Shown piece after piece: positions 17,414 to 26,078 of a stretch of 64,000 nt of DNA. This DNA comes from Muribaculaceae bacterium Isolate-013 (NCI). Its GTDB lineage: Bacteria > Bacteroidota > Bacteroidia > Bacteroidales > Muribaculaceae. The notes below the pieces were generated by a model. That model ran no database searches and had not been told where the DNA came from. It was given only the letters and a program-made list of their open reading frames with translations. The translations under genes were made by a program, and so were the position numbers. Position 1 is the stretch's first letter. Each line of letters opens with the position of its first letter. Location of the stretch: contig SCEJ01000004.1 of the NCBI GenBank assembly GCA_004102785.1, positions 1 through 64,000 of the forward strand, in the 5' to 3' direction.

Positions 17414-20400
17414 TTACGGTTTGAGTTTTATTCCTTTTGTGGAAATGTCTTCGACTGTATCTTTCAGCGATTTTACGTCTTTCTGCATCGTATCTACTTT
17501 CTCGGCTGTTGTTTTCGTGTTGTCATCTATGTTGGTGAGTTTGTCGAGAATCTGCGTGCTGGTGGCGTTGAGTTCCGATACGCCTTGAACGAGCGTGTAC
17601 GTATGGCCTTGAATCGTTGTCAGTCGGGCATTGTTTTCATCAACGCTATCTTGAGATGCCGTTGCGATTCCACGTTCAGAGCCGGAGCGTTCAGAATCAT
17701 CTTCAAACCATTTGCCGAGTGAGCCGGATAGCCCGTTCCAAACCGCGTTGAAATTCTCCCCGACTTGATTTATATCGTTGGCGAGATTATCCGCGCTGTT
17801 GATAACGGCATTGATGCCTTTGAAAGAGCCGTCAGAGCCAAACCACTGTGATTTGTATTTGTCGAATATCTTGCCGATTTGAGGTTCAAGATACTGTGTT
17901 ATAAGCATTCGTTTCAGAATGTCGGCTACAATCTCATTGGTCTTTTTGCCCCACGCTTCCATTGCGTCTTCTCCGGCTGCTGCGGCTTCAAAGAAAGCAT
18001 CACCGAGTGTCGTTGACATATCGGCGGCGGTGTAGCCGATAATATCTTCAAGCATCTCATTGATGATTGTTGCCATTTCTGCGGAAAGTTCCGCAATCTG
18101 ATTCTTCCAATCCTGAATTTTGCCGCTGTCAGAATCTTTCTTATCGCTTTCTTCATTGATTTGCCGCTGAAGAAGTATCTGTTGTTCCGCGAGGTTTTTA
18201 AGCCGGTCGCGGCCTTCATCATATTTCTTCGAGCCGAGAGCTTTGTCGGCGGTGTAACTTACACTGCCCCAATATTCGGCAATCTTCTCTATGCTTTTCG
18301 CGTATATGTCCGCGCTATATCTTGCACGTCCGAACCACTGCGCCCAATAAGAGGATTTTTCGGTTATGCCGTGAAGCCGTAAAATCTCTGCTGTCGCTTC
18401 TGCATAGCATTGTTTCAACTTTTGTAGCGCGTCAGTCGTGTTTTGGCGTAAGCGTACCGCATCTGCATTGTCAAGTTCCCATTGCAGTTGGTCAATGCGT
18501 TCCTGAAGACGTTCTATTTCTTCTTGCTTCTCATCATCGTTATTGAATAGATTGGCTATGGCCGTGGCTATCTGCAACGCGGCAGATATGACAGTCAGAA
18601 TGATTGATGCTTTCTCAACGGTCGATATTGAGGTTGCGGCTGCTTGCGATGCTGCTTGCGTTCCTTGCGAAACGCCGTCAACAGTCGCTTCAACACCTTT
18701 CGCAACAGATTTGCCTACATCTCCAATTTCTGAAATAACATCGCTTGCAGCGTCCATTACCTCATCAATAAAACCGAGTGCCTTATCCATTCCGTCTGCA
18801 ATGTCATCAGAGAATATGCGTGCGAGTTTAGACGATTTGCCGCCGAGGTCAGTAACAACGCCGGTAGCCGATTTCAGATTACCGGCGAAAGTCTTGTAAG
18901 AGCGTGTTACCTTGTTTCGGGCATTCAAAGTGCGTTGCTCGGCCTGCGCATTCTTCTCTTGCGCTGTTGCCAGCGTCCTTGTAGATGATGCAAGCCGACT
19001 ATTTGCTGCATTGAGTTCTTCACAGTCTTCCGCGAGTTCGCCGTTGTCAATCTGTGTCAGTATCTCATTTTTTGCTGCGAGTGCCGCGTCATATTCTTGC
19101 TCGGCAGCGGTCAGTTCTCGTTGAGCCGTGGCAAGTTCACCGAGAGCGGCCACAAGTTCATCTTTCGCGGTTGAAATATCCGAGAAAGACTTGTGTAAGG
19201 CCGTGAACGGATTGCGTGAGGCAATCTCATCTTCCATTGCTGTAATCGCTTCCTGAAAAGTCTTGATTTGCTCAACGCTCATCGAATCCTTTTCACGTTC
19301 AAAGTATGCTTTTACCTTGTCAAGTGAGAACTGCAACGCTTGCAGTGATTGTTCATCAAGATTTCCGAACACCACATCCCAATTTATGGATTTCTTGAAC
19401 TTGTCAGCATCAAGATTCGCAAATGCTTCTTCCATTTGTTTAATCGCTTCCGGCAGCATATCGGGAGCCATCTTGCCGACAAACGCGATTTTCTTTTGCC
19501 ATTCAATGGTGAGTTTATCAAACTTATCATTGTATGAGCCAAACTCATCAATGAGTTGATTCATATATTTCTCGCGGACGGATGCGAATTGCTTGTTGAC
19601 TGATTCGTGAATGTCGTTTAATCCTTGTTCGTAGTTGCCGCGTATAGTTTCGTTTTTCAACAACTCATTAACCCAGTCTTCAAGTGAGCGTTTACCCTCA
19701 TCGCTGCTCTCCCAAGCATCTTCGGTCGCACCTTTTTTCGACATAAAGATTGCGTGCGTGTTATCGCGCATTGTGGCGGCGAGGTCAAGTAACGACTGTT
19801 TCCAAGCGGCTTCGCGGTCGAATGCGTTTTTACGAATTACCTTAAGTTCTTTTTCGTATCCGGCTTCCATGCCGTCAATCATATTTTGACTGAGAGCCTT
19901 GTTTGTGTCGGAAATGTATTTTGATACTTCTGCTTTGAATTGATTGAGAAGTTTGCGCTGTTCACGTGCGGCAGCTTTCGGGTCCCAAGTCTTGCCTTTG
20001 GTGCTACTTGTTACTTTCTTCGCTTTCGGGTCAATATGGACTTCATCAAGATTGTTGTCTTTTTGGAATTGCTCAATTATAGCATCTTGACGGCGTAAAT
20101 CGGCCTCCCATTGGTCGGTGAGTTTCTTCTGTTTCGCAATCTCCTTTTCACGGTTGGCGAGGTCACCGGCTTTCGTTCTGTACCAAGCATCATAATCGCC
20201 GTTCTCGGCCTTATGCTGCACGGCAAGCAATTCACAATACGATTCAACGTATTTGTTAAGAATGCCTTGACGCTCGGCCTTTAACTGCATCAATTTACAG
20301 TAAGCCGGGCCACGCTCTGTTAGTACGCGCTCCCATTGTTCAAGAGAATCATAATAGCCGAGAGCCTCGCCGTATTTGGAATTTAACTCATCGACTTTTT

Positions 20401-21871
20401 TCTTCTCTTGTTCTTTTGTGCCTTTGAATGTCTGACACGCCTTGATATTGTCTTCAAGCGCAATCTTTTCTTCGGCGTAGGTCTTACCGGCCTCTTCGTG
20501 TACTTTGTTGAGGTCTTCTGTGTGCTTTGTCGCTTCATCTTCGGCGGTTACAAGGTCTGTTATCCAAGACACAAGTTCGCCGACAAGTACAATGAGCGCA
20601 CCGATGCCGGTTGAGATAAGCGCGAGTTTCAGAACGCGCATTGCAACCGACATCGCTTTTGTTGCAACAGTTCCGGCCACCATTGCGCCGGTATGCGCGT
20701 TTGTCGCGGCTGTTGATGCTTGTGTCGCGGTTGTGCTTGCGCCGGTCGTAGCCGTGCCGGTAGCGGTCGCGGCATTGTTTGCTTCGGTTGCTGCTGTGTC
20801 CGCTTCAGTAGCGGCGGCATCTGTCGCGGTGGCGGTAGCGTGTGCCGTCTGTGCCGCGACTGCTGATTCTGTCGCGGCTGTTTCTTGCTGTTGCGCGGTC
20901 GCGCTTGTGCCGAGCAACTTGTTCCACATCTTTTTGAGAGAGTTCAGCGTTACAAGCGAAAAGGCAGAATCTTTGTTTAAGGTCTGCTGCACTTGCTGCA
21001 ATCCCATAGTGATAGCCATTAAGGACTGCACTTTGAGCATTATCTCTTGTAGATGCTCATTCTCTCCGGCGAATAGTCCTACTGCGCCTTGTGCGGCAGA
21101 AAATGCGCCCGATAGGCCGGTTAAGCCTGATATAACACCGGCAAACTGATTCTCATCATTGGCAAAGACACTTCCGGCGGCGCGAATATCGCCCTGAATG
21201 TCTTGAAGACGGCCAAGTTCTTCTATGATTTCACGATAACGCCCGGTCGTTTTATCTATCTCAACGCCCTCTTGCTGCGCTGCATCGCGCAAGGCCGCAG
21301 CTTCCATTGTCAACTCACGAATGCGAGTGCGCAATGTCGCTGCTGTCTTTTCTTTCTTGGCGAGGGCTTCAGCGGCCTTTTCTTGCTTCTGACGTTCCTT
21401 GTCGGCGGCTGCGGCCTCTTTGTTCAGGTCAGAGCATATTTTAACGAGTTCTTCATCGTATTTTTCGGCTTCTCTGATAGCGCGTTTCCGGGCGTTCATT
21501 ACTTGCTCAACGGCACGCATTTCATTTGACAATTCAACTGACTTGTCAAAATCTCCGGCGTTGTACGCTTCTCCGCAAGCGGTTTTCAGTTCGCGGTATT
21601 TCGCTTCGAGTTCGGTCAGAGCCTCGCGGTTCGTTTCGATTACACGTGCGACTTGCTGAAAGCCAATCTCAACATCATCAAGCGAGGCCATATTTGCAAG
21701 CGGCGAAAAATCTATCTTCGGAATGTCAGAGAATAAAGACTGAATCCGCGCCGACTCTCCCTCAATAGAGGACGCAGTTTCACTTATCCGATTTTCAATG
21801 TGATTCAGGCCGGCATCAAAATCGGAAGTGTCTATTGCACTCGCAAATGAAAGTCCGTCATCAGTCTTCAT
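17414..21871 (-). CDS. Tail tape measure protein
   Basis: A 1,485-aa protein that sets tail length and is threaded through the tube, later helping DNA enter the host. The N-terminal part is long coiled coil. Residues about 330-395 are Ala/Thr-rich low-complexity (ATATDAAATEADTAATEANN). A hydrophobic stretch follows (LKLALISTGIGALIVLVGELVSWI, about 412-435), the usual tape-measure membrane segment. Then come coiled coil and further hydrophobic helices (about 1095-1115) near ITAIANLFNN. Its ATG overlaps the stop of the frameshifted chaperone by ATGA, which is the standard order chaperone G/GT then tape measure. No lytic domain is recognisable. Confidence 0.9.
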   Translation of the reverse strand: MKTDDGLSFASAIDTSDFDAGLNHIENRISETASSIEGESARIQSLFSDIPKIDFSPLANMASLDDVEIGFQQVARVIETNREALTELEAKYRELKTACGEAYNAGDFDKSVELSNEMRAVEQVMNARKRAIREAEKYDEELVKICSDLNKEAAAADKERQKQEKAAEALAKKEKTAATLRTRIRELTMEAAALRDAAQQEGVEIDKTTGRYREIIEELGRLQDIQGDIRAAGSVFANDENQFAGVISGLTGLSGAFSAAQGAVGLFAGENEHLQEIMLKVQSLMAITMGLQQVQQTLNKDSAFSLVTLNSLKKMWNKLLGTSATAQQQETAATESAVAAQTAHATATATDAAATEADTAATEANNAATATGTATTGASTTATQASTAATNAHTGAMVAGTVATKAMSVAMRVLKLALISTGIGALIVLVGELVSWITDLVTAEDEATKHTEDLNKVHEEAGKTYAEEKIALEDNIKACQTFKGTKEQEKKKVDELNSKYGEALGYYDSLEQWERVLTERGPAYCKLMQLKAERQGILNKYVESYCELLAVQHKAENGDYDAWYRTKAGDLANREKEIAKQKKLTDQWEADLRRQDAIIEQFQKDNNLDEVHIDPKAKKVTSSTKGKTWDPKAAAREQRKLLNQFKAEVSKYISDTNKALSQNMIDGMEAGYEKELKVIRKNAFDREAAWKQSLLDLAATMRDNTHAIFMSKKGATEDAWESSDEGKRSLEDWVNELLKNETIRGNYEQGLNDIHESVNKQFASVREKYMNQLIDEFGSYNDKFDKLTIEWQKKIAFVGKMAPDMLPEAIKQMEEAFANLDADKFKKSINWDVVFGNLDEQSLQALQFSLDKVKAYFEREKDSMSVEQIKTFQEAITAMEDEIASRNPFTALHKSFSDISTAKDELVAALGELATAQRELTAAEQEYDAALAAKNEILTQIDNGELAEDCEELNAANSRLASSTRTLATAQEKNAQAEQRTLNARNKVTRSYKTFAGNLKSATGVVTDLGGKSSKLARIFSDDIADGMDKALGFIDEVMDAASDVISEIGDVGKSVAKGVEATVDGVSQGTQAASQAAATSISTVEKASIILTVISAALQIATAIANLFNNDDEKQEEIERLQERIDQLQWELDNADAVRLRQNTTDALQKLKQCYAEATAEILRLHGITEKSSYWAQWFGRARYSADIYAKSIEKIAEYWGSVSYTADKALGSKKYDEGRDRLKNLAEQQILLQRQINEESDKKDSDSGKIQDWKNQIAELSAEMATIINEMLEDIIGYTAADMSTTLGDAFFEAAAAGEDAMEAWGKKTNEIVADILKRMLITQYLEPQIGKIFDKYKSQWFGSDGSFKGINAVINSADNLANDINQVGENFNAVWNGLSGSLGKWFEDDSERSGSERGIATASQDSVDENNARLTTIQGHTYTLVQGVSELNATSTQILDKLTNIDDNTKTTAEKVDTMQKDVKSLKDTVEDISTKGIKLKP

Positions 21872-22622
21872 TTCTTCACTATTATTTCATCATCTGCATC
21901 ATCAGATAAATCAATGTCATTGTTTGCGTCTTTGCTTGCATCGTAGAGCGGAGCATCTGCCTTTTCTTCTGAATCGCCGGGCATTGGCACAGCTCGGCTG
22001 TATAGTAGGGCATTCGCAAAACTGATTTCATAGAGCGCGTATTTCTCCGTTACTCCGAATGTCTTTGCGATTCCTAAAACTGTGGCCCAGATGCTGTCGT
22101 TGAGTTTACCACTTCCTCTTTTGTCGGTTTTAGAATGTTTGCGGCGTTCAGGGAAGTGGTAATGGCGAAAAAAGTTGTTATCTCATTCTGTTTGAGCCGT
22201 TCGATGATAACATCATAGAGCAATTTCGGTCGCACGTTGAGAAGAATTGCGCTTGCGAGTTCAGCTCGGCGGTCAACCGTTTCAACTATCTTCTTCCGGC
22301 GTTTGAATAGACCGAAAAAGCGGCGTTTCTCAATTATGCGCTCTCGCCGCTCGGTCAGATTCTTTGCACCGAGAATCAGCACTGCGGCCATATCTCCGAG
22401 TTGTTTGAAGTCTTTTGCGTAGTGCAAGGCCGAATATATACGGTCTTTATCGTCCACTTTCTCCACAATCGGGAATGTAGAGATGATTTCAGAAACGAGT
22501 ATGAGGGTAGCCATTGACGGAGGCGCGATTTCATAAGTCGTGCCGTCAATCTCTATCGTGCCGGTGCTGCGTTCAAGGATTGTCGCTGCAACGCGGCTCT
22601 CAACGGTGGTATAGTCGTTCAT
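21868..22622 (-). CDS. Tail assembly chaperone GT fusion (-1 frameshift product)
   Basis: The longer of two chaperone products. Translation starts at 22622, slips back one base at T_TTT_TTC (22167-22173) and continues in the -1 frame to TGA at 21870-21868. The -1 frame is open from just before the slip site and encodes DNNFFRHYHFPERRKHSKTD, then SIWATVLGIAK, TEKYALYEISFANALLYSRA and an acidic tail. The ALYEISFANALLYS segment is characteristic of the T part of phage tail chaperones. The stop overlaps the tape-measure ATG. By analogy with lambda G/GT, the G part coats the tape measure while T recruits tube protein, and the G to GT ratio matters. Confidence 0.82.
22074..22622 (-). CDS. Tail assembly chaperone G
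   Basis: The zero-frame chaperone of 182 aa, starting MNDYTTVESRV. The longer open frame to 22715 begins with TTG inside the tRNA-like element and is rejected. The sequence is helical with SEIISTFPIV and a basic patch (KRRFFGLFKRRKKIVETVDRR), ending PTKEEVVNSTTASGPQF. It lies between the major tail protein and the tape measure, exactly where lambda-like G sits. The final 31 codons follow the slip site, so only a minority of ribosomes should make the GT form. Confidence 0.8.
   Translation of the reverse strand: MNDYTTVESRVAATILERSTGTIEIDGTTYEIAPPSMATLILVSEIISTFPIVEKVDDKDRIYSALHYAKDFKQLGDMAAVLILGAKNLTERRERIIEKRRFFGLFKRRKKIVETVDRRAELASAILLNVRPKLLYDVIIERLKQNEITTFFAITTSLNAANILKPTKEEVVNSTTASGPQF
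22167..22173 (-). other. Slippery heptamer for programmed -1 frameshift
   Basis: The minus strand reads T_TTT_TTC in the zero frame of the chaperone gene, a canonical X_XXY_YYZ heptamer. The -1 frame is open through this site and carries the conserved chaperone extension downstream. I did not identify a clear downstream pseudoknot. Confidence 0.8.
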
Positions 22623-22642
22623 TGCTGTTGATAATGATATTA

Positions 22643-22714
22643 GTGCGCCGAGCCGAATCGAACGGCTGTATCTCGCTATGACGGTGAGCGCATGGCCAAC
22701 TATGCTGCGGCGCA
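22643..22714 (-). tRNA. tRNA-like element, anticodon uncertain (TCA or CAT)
   Basis: A 72-nt cloverleaf between the major tail protein and chaperone genes. The acceptor stem TGCGCCG/CGGCGCA is perfect over 7 bp; the T arm AGCCG-TTCGATT-CGGCT is perfect over 5 bp; the D arm is GCAT/ATGC with GG in the loop. The anticodon stem CTCAC/GCGAG has one A-C mismatch, and the 7-nt loop is CGTCATA. Standard numbering gives anticodon TCA (reads UGA) with G at position 33. Choosing the only U-turn-compatible T gives CAT (Met/Ile2). C instead of T at position 8 is also unusual. No CCA is encoded. It may be divergent, decaying or non-translational. Confidence 0.6.
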
Positions 22715-22775
22715 AATGCGAGTTTCACCTACCAACTCGAAAGGGCGTCTTTCCGCGTGTCAGGGTCATACCGGG

Positions 22776-23333
22776 TTATGCTTTGGGCTGTGCTGCGATG
22801 ATGTCGGAAGCGAGTTTGATGTTTTCCTTGTCAGTCTTCTTCACGCGGAAATAGCGATAGAGTTCGCCGTCTTCGCAGGGCAGAATCTTGAATGTGAGGT
22901 CAACATACGAGCCTTCTTCTTCGGACGAGCCGGGACGGAATTTCACGTGGCAACGGCGGGCTTTCAGACCCTTTGCACCGATATTCTTTGGCGTGATTTT
23001 GAGCGAAAACTCTTTCTCGACATTGTTGCTCTTGACAACAAGCTCACCGTCTTCGTTCTCTTCCGCGCCGGTGAAGAGATGCTCGGTGTCAAAGTCCATT
23101 TCCTTGACACGGGTTGTCACTTCGAGAGTCGGCTCTCCCTCTTCCTCGGCTACGGTAATGCCGCCGGACGCTTTGGCAGTCAGCGTGTCGCCGTCAGAGG
23201 TCGTGAGCGAAGTCGATTTGTCGTTGATTGTGCCGACCGAAAACAGTTCAGCGGCCATTGCATCATTTTCACCGGTGAAACCGACTTCAACGATGTTTTC
23301 CGACCACGACATTATGATTTTTTTCTTCTTCAT
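22776..23333 (-). CDS. Major tail tube protein
   Basis: A 185-aa beta-rich protein (VEVGFTGENDAMAAELFSVG; KASGGITVAEEEGEPTLEVTTRV; SLKITPKNIGAKGLKARRCHVKFRPG; VDLTFKILPCEDGELYRYFRVKK). Size, acidic loops and location between the tail terminator and the chaperones fit the tail tube subunit of siphophages. It probably assembles as stacked hexamers around the tape measure. A run of Lys codons after the start may aid translation. I rely on order and fold impression rather than a signature motif. Confidence 0.7.
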   Translation of the reverse strand: MKKKKIIMSWSENIVEVGFTGENDAMAAELFSVGTINDKSTSLTTSDGDTLTAKASGGITVAEEEGEPTLEVTTRVKEMDFDTEHLFTGAEENEDGELVVKSNNVEKEFSLKITPKNIGAKGLKARRCHVKFRPGSSEEEGSYVDLTFKILPCEDGELYRYFRVKKTDKENIKLASDIIAAQPKA

Positions 23334-23335
23334 AA

Positions 23336-23743
23336 CTATTCGTTTGAAAATCGTTTGAATTTAATTCTTGAAACTATTAGATGCTGCTCTATGTCAGGAT
23401 TTTGGCTGGAGTATGGTGTGCCGTCAGACTTGATGTCGTAATCGACACTATCGCAATTTTTGATAAACTCTCTTATAAGCGATTGGAGCGTGCCGATTCG
23501 TTCTTTGTCTTCGACTTTGCGGCCGTCTTGAAAATCAATGTCAGGAACGTAAATATTGAGAATTACGGTGCCGGTCTGTATCTGCTCATCAGTACCGGCG
23601 AGAAACTTCACAATCAAGTCCTCGCTGTCAGCATTGGCAGGGCGCATCTCGCTACGGTACACTGTGCCGCGAATCGCTGCGCCGAGGTCACTGTTTTTGA
23701 CAAGCGTATAAAAGTCGCGCTCAATTTCATTCTCCGTCTTCAT
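23336..23743 (-). CDS. Tail terminator / tail completion protein
   Basis: A 135-aa protein between an HK97 gp10-like protein and the major tail protein, the usual place for the tail terminator (lambda gpU-like) that caps the tube. It begins MKTENEIERDFYTLVKNSDLG and has beta strands such as GTVILNIYVPDIDF, then a helix (IGTLQSLIREFIKNCDSV) and a final strand HLIVSRIKFKRF. It overlaps the upstream gene by four bases. Assignment is mainly by position. Confidence 0.6.
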   Translation of the reverse strand: MKTENEIERDFYTLVKNSDLGAAIRGTVYRSEMRPANADSEDLIVKFLAGTDEQIQTGTVILNIYVPDIDFQDGRKVEDKERIGTLQSLIREFIKNCDSVDYDIKSDGTPYSSQNPDIEQHLIVSRIKFKRFSNE

Positions 23744-24312
23744 GCCTCTTTCACGATTTTGCCGAGTAGCTGTTTGAATAGTTTTTCGGCTTCAAGTTCC
23801 GCATCAATCAGGACGCGCTTGTGATGCACGTTTTCAACAAAGGCGGCATATTCCATACCGGCGCAAACGATAAGCACAACGCCCCACGGAAACTTTGCTT
23901 TGAGCCGTTCCAAAAGAGCCTCGCCATCTTGTTGACCTTTAACTCCGTCACCTCCAACTTTTACATTGGCCATATACTCTTTGACTGTGCCGTCTTTGAG
24001 TTTGCGAGTGCGTTTTACCTTTTTGTAGCCGGGCGCAACTTGCTTCGCTACAAAATTGCCGCCTGACATTACTTCACCGTCATTCAACACAACGTAACTG
24101 ATAGAAGACCTTAGATTGCCGGTGATGTCGTTGTAATCGCCATTATCACGTGCAATTTTGACACACGCCTCGCCGATGTACGAAAGTTTCTCAACGAGAT
24201 ATTGAATGAGCTTCTTTCGTTGCATCTGCAATTTGGCGTATATCTTTTTTGTGTTGGTCTTCGACACCAACACGCCTTTGTATTTGCCGTGTGTCTGCGT
24301 AGTTTGAGCCAT
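23740..24312 (-). CDS. HK97 gp10-like head-tail joining protein
   Basis: A 190-aa protein with the layout of HK97 gp10/neck proteins: a basic helical N-terminus, ITGNLRSSISYVV (the TGNLRxSI motif of that family), and a C-terminal MEYAAFVENVHHKRVLID with the hallmark EYAxFVE. The family sits at the head-tail interface. It starts in overlap with the stop of the head-closure gene and overlaps the tail terminator by four bases, within the connector cluster 23.3-25.0 kb. Confidence 0.8.
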   Translation of the reverse strand: MAQTTQTHGKYKGVLVSKTNTKKIYAKLQMQRKKLIQYLVEKLSYIGEACVKIARDNGDYNDITGNLRSSISYVVLNDGEVMSGGNFVAKQVAPGYKKVKRTRKLKDGTVKEYMANVKVGGDGVKGQQDGEALLERLKAKFPWGVVLIVCAGMEYAAFVENVHHKRVLIDAELEAEKLFKQLLGKIVKEA

Positions 24313-24626
24313 TACACCATTATCTGTATTCTCCCGAAGTTGGGAAACGGTTCACGTGTCATTATGCGATACTCGCCGAGCGATTCTGAATGCCGGGTAA
24401 GTCTGATTCTTCCGAAGTCCGGCAGTTCTTGTGATTCAAGTAGCACCGTGAATGATGCTTGCCGAAATTCGCCGTCCTCATACACACCCTTGCGATTGTC
24501 GGTGTTGGTCTTGATTAAGCAGGCCACCGGCGCACTCCATTCAGACTGTGCCGGAATCGGTTCGCCGTATTCATTCACACCGGGAGCGGTGAGTGTCTGA
24601 TATGACAATGTGCCGTTGGTCTTCAT
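24312..24626 (-). CDS. Head closure protein
   Basis: A 104-aa small beta-barrel-like protein (LSYQTLTAPGVNEYGEP; VACLIKTNTDNRKG; SFTVLLESQELPDFGRIRL). The size and position between the gp6-like adaptor and gp10-like protein match head-closure/stopper proteins (SPP1 gp16, lambda FII-like). The start is placed at 24626 (MKTNGTLSYQ) because it lies one base after the upstream stop, whereas the longer frame overlaps that gene by 23 bases. Confidence 0.6.
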   Translation of the reverse strand: MKTNGTLSYQTLTAPGVNEYGEPIPAQSEWSAPVACLIKTNTDNRKGVYEDGEFRQASFTVLLESQELPDFGRIRLTRHSESLGEYRIMTREPFPNFGRIQIMV

Positions 24627-24627
24627 A

Positions 24628-24960
24628 TCACCACATATTAGAGCCGTCATCTATTACGCGCACGAAGTCGCTCAATTCATCTGCCACATCAAGGCCGTAG
24701 AAATTACACCAATGCACGAGCGATTTTTCAACCGCATCTTGCATTACGGCAGTTGATATGCCTCCCTCTGAACGGCTGCTTTCAACGTAACCTTTTACCA
24801 AGCCAATGGCAGCCCGAAAGATTTCATGGTCTTTCGGGGCTGCTTCGGCTTGTGCTTCCACGCCTTGATTGAACAAAGCAAATTCAAGTGTTGCAGTGTC
24901 CGGGTAAAACGTGTTGGCAATCGCGTTGCAAAGCGTTCTTAATGCTTCGATGTTCTTCAC
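24628..24960 (-). CDS. Head-tail adaptor, gp6-like
   Basis: A 110-aa all-helical protein (NIEALRTLCNAIANTFYPD; HEIFRAAIGLVKGYVESS; VMQDAVEKSLVHWCNFYGL). Length, helicity and location immediately after the major capsid gene fit the connector proteins that sit under the portal. Bacteroidetes phages often encode a similar protein there. Identification is by context and predicted fold only. Confidence 0.55.
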   Translation of the reverse strand: MKNIEALRTLCNAIANTFYPDTATLEFALFNQGVEAQAEAAPKDHEIFRAAIGLVKGYVESSRSEGGISTAVMQDAVEKSLVHWCNFYGLDVADELSDFVRVIDDGSNMW

Positions 24961-24962
24961 GA

Positions 24963-26072
24963 TTACTGCGCGGTTTTAAGGGTGTAGATGCCGTTCATTT
25001 CAGTGATAACCGGCAGCGAGAGCGATTCGGCCTTGGTAAACTCAACGCCGTTGGAGTTCTGTGTTTCGCCCACGCCCCACTGCGATACGCGAATGCGTCC
25101 GTAGTTGGAGTAAGCGACACCGGCCTCTTTTTTGAGTTCGTTTGTCGCCCAGGCGTTCTTGACAAGTCCGAGCTTGCCGTCAGGAACGAATACGAGATTG
25201 TCGGCATTCCACGGAGTATAGGGCGTGTACTGACGGCCTTTCTGAATGCGCACCTGACGCTTGATTTGCTCAAACACCGGGAAGTCGTTAGACTGCATCC
25301 ATTCGTTGATGTGCCGGAGCAAAAGGACGCTTGAAGATTTGTCGGTGCCGAAAATCATCTGCTTCAGCTTCTTCGAGCGACACATATAGGCGATTTTGGA
25401 CGGAGCGCAAAGAATCTTCGAGAGCGTAACTTTGTCCTGTGCTGCTTCGAGAATCTGCTGAATGTCCTCAAAGCAATCCACAGTGTCAATGTTTGCAGCC
25501 GTCCACGCGGTTTTCGAGGTCGCAATGTTTTCGTCCGGCTGATTCATGTCAATCACGCCGCGAACACCGCCCTCGGGGTTAGTAGTGGCGTTGAGTTCAA
25601 ATTTGCCCTCGTTGGATAGACAGCCGAGGAAAATCATATCGAGTTTGCCGTGGATAGCGTTGACAACAGTCATTACATCGCCCCACATAAGTTTGACAAG
25701 CTGCTCTTTCTTCGCGGCATCAGACAGCGACTTGGAATCAAGCAACTGCAAGATTTTGCGATATGTAGTGTCGAGCATAGGCAGCGTGAGCGCGTGGCGC
25801 ACGATGCGCTCTTTGAGCGTCTGCAAACCCTCCGAGCCGATGATTGCCTCTTTCGAGTTCTCACCGATAGTCGGGGCGGCGATTGTGATGTTGTACTGGC
25901 CGATGATTTCTTCGATGTCAAGGCCGATTGTCGGCGAATCCCAATCAAGGAATCGCTCATAAATCACATTGTCGAAGATGCGCTTGTGCATCTCCGAAGC
26001 CGTATCAAAGCGAATCTGAATCTGACGGGTCAGTTCGCCAAAGATAGAGCTGTAAAGTATTTCATCATGCAT
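24963..26072 (-). CDS. Major capsid protein, lambda gpE-like
   Basis: A 369-aa coat protein. Its layout fits the Phage_cap_E group: N-terminal arm, PTIGLDIEEIIGQYNITIAAPT, a helical spine region (GLQTLKERIVRHALTLPMLDTTYRKILQLL), a G-rich middle (ATTNPEGGVRGVIDMN), and a C-terminal A-domain (VRIQKGRQYTPYTPWNADNL; LVFVPDGKLGLVKNAW). It follows scaffold and decoration genes in one operon, as in lambda (gpD then gpE). No protease gene is apparent nearby, which fits an uncleaved coat. Confidence 0.78.
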   Translation of the reverse strand: MHDEILYSSIFGELTRQIQIRFDTASEMHKRIFDNVIYERFLDWDSPTIGLDIEEIIGQYNITIAAPTIGENSKEAIIGSEGLQTLKERIVRHALTLPMLDTTYRKILQLLDSKSLSDAAKKEQLVKLMWGDVMTVVNAIHGKLDMIFLGCLSNEGKFELNATTNPEGGVRGVIDMNQPDENIATSKTAWTAANIDTVDCFEDIQQILEAAQDKVTLSKILCAPSKIAYMCRSKKLKQMIFGTDKSSSVLLLRHINEWMQSNDFPVFEQIKRQVRIQKGRQYTPYTPWNADNLVFVPDGKLGLVKNAWATNELKKEAGVAYSNYGRIRVSQWGVGETQNSNGVEFTKAESLSLPVITEMNGIYTLKTAQ

Positions 26073-26078
26073 AGCGAT

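Noticed and set aside
20505-21149. A 214-aa plus-strand frame opposite the tape measure
   Set aside because: Val/Ala low complexity produced by the Ala/Thr-rich tape-measure codons on the other strand.
22692-23441. A 249-aa plus-strand frame opposite the major tail protein
   Set aside because: It runs across two minus-strand genes and the tRNA-like element with no family features.
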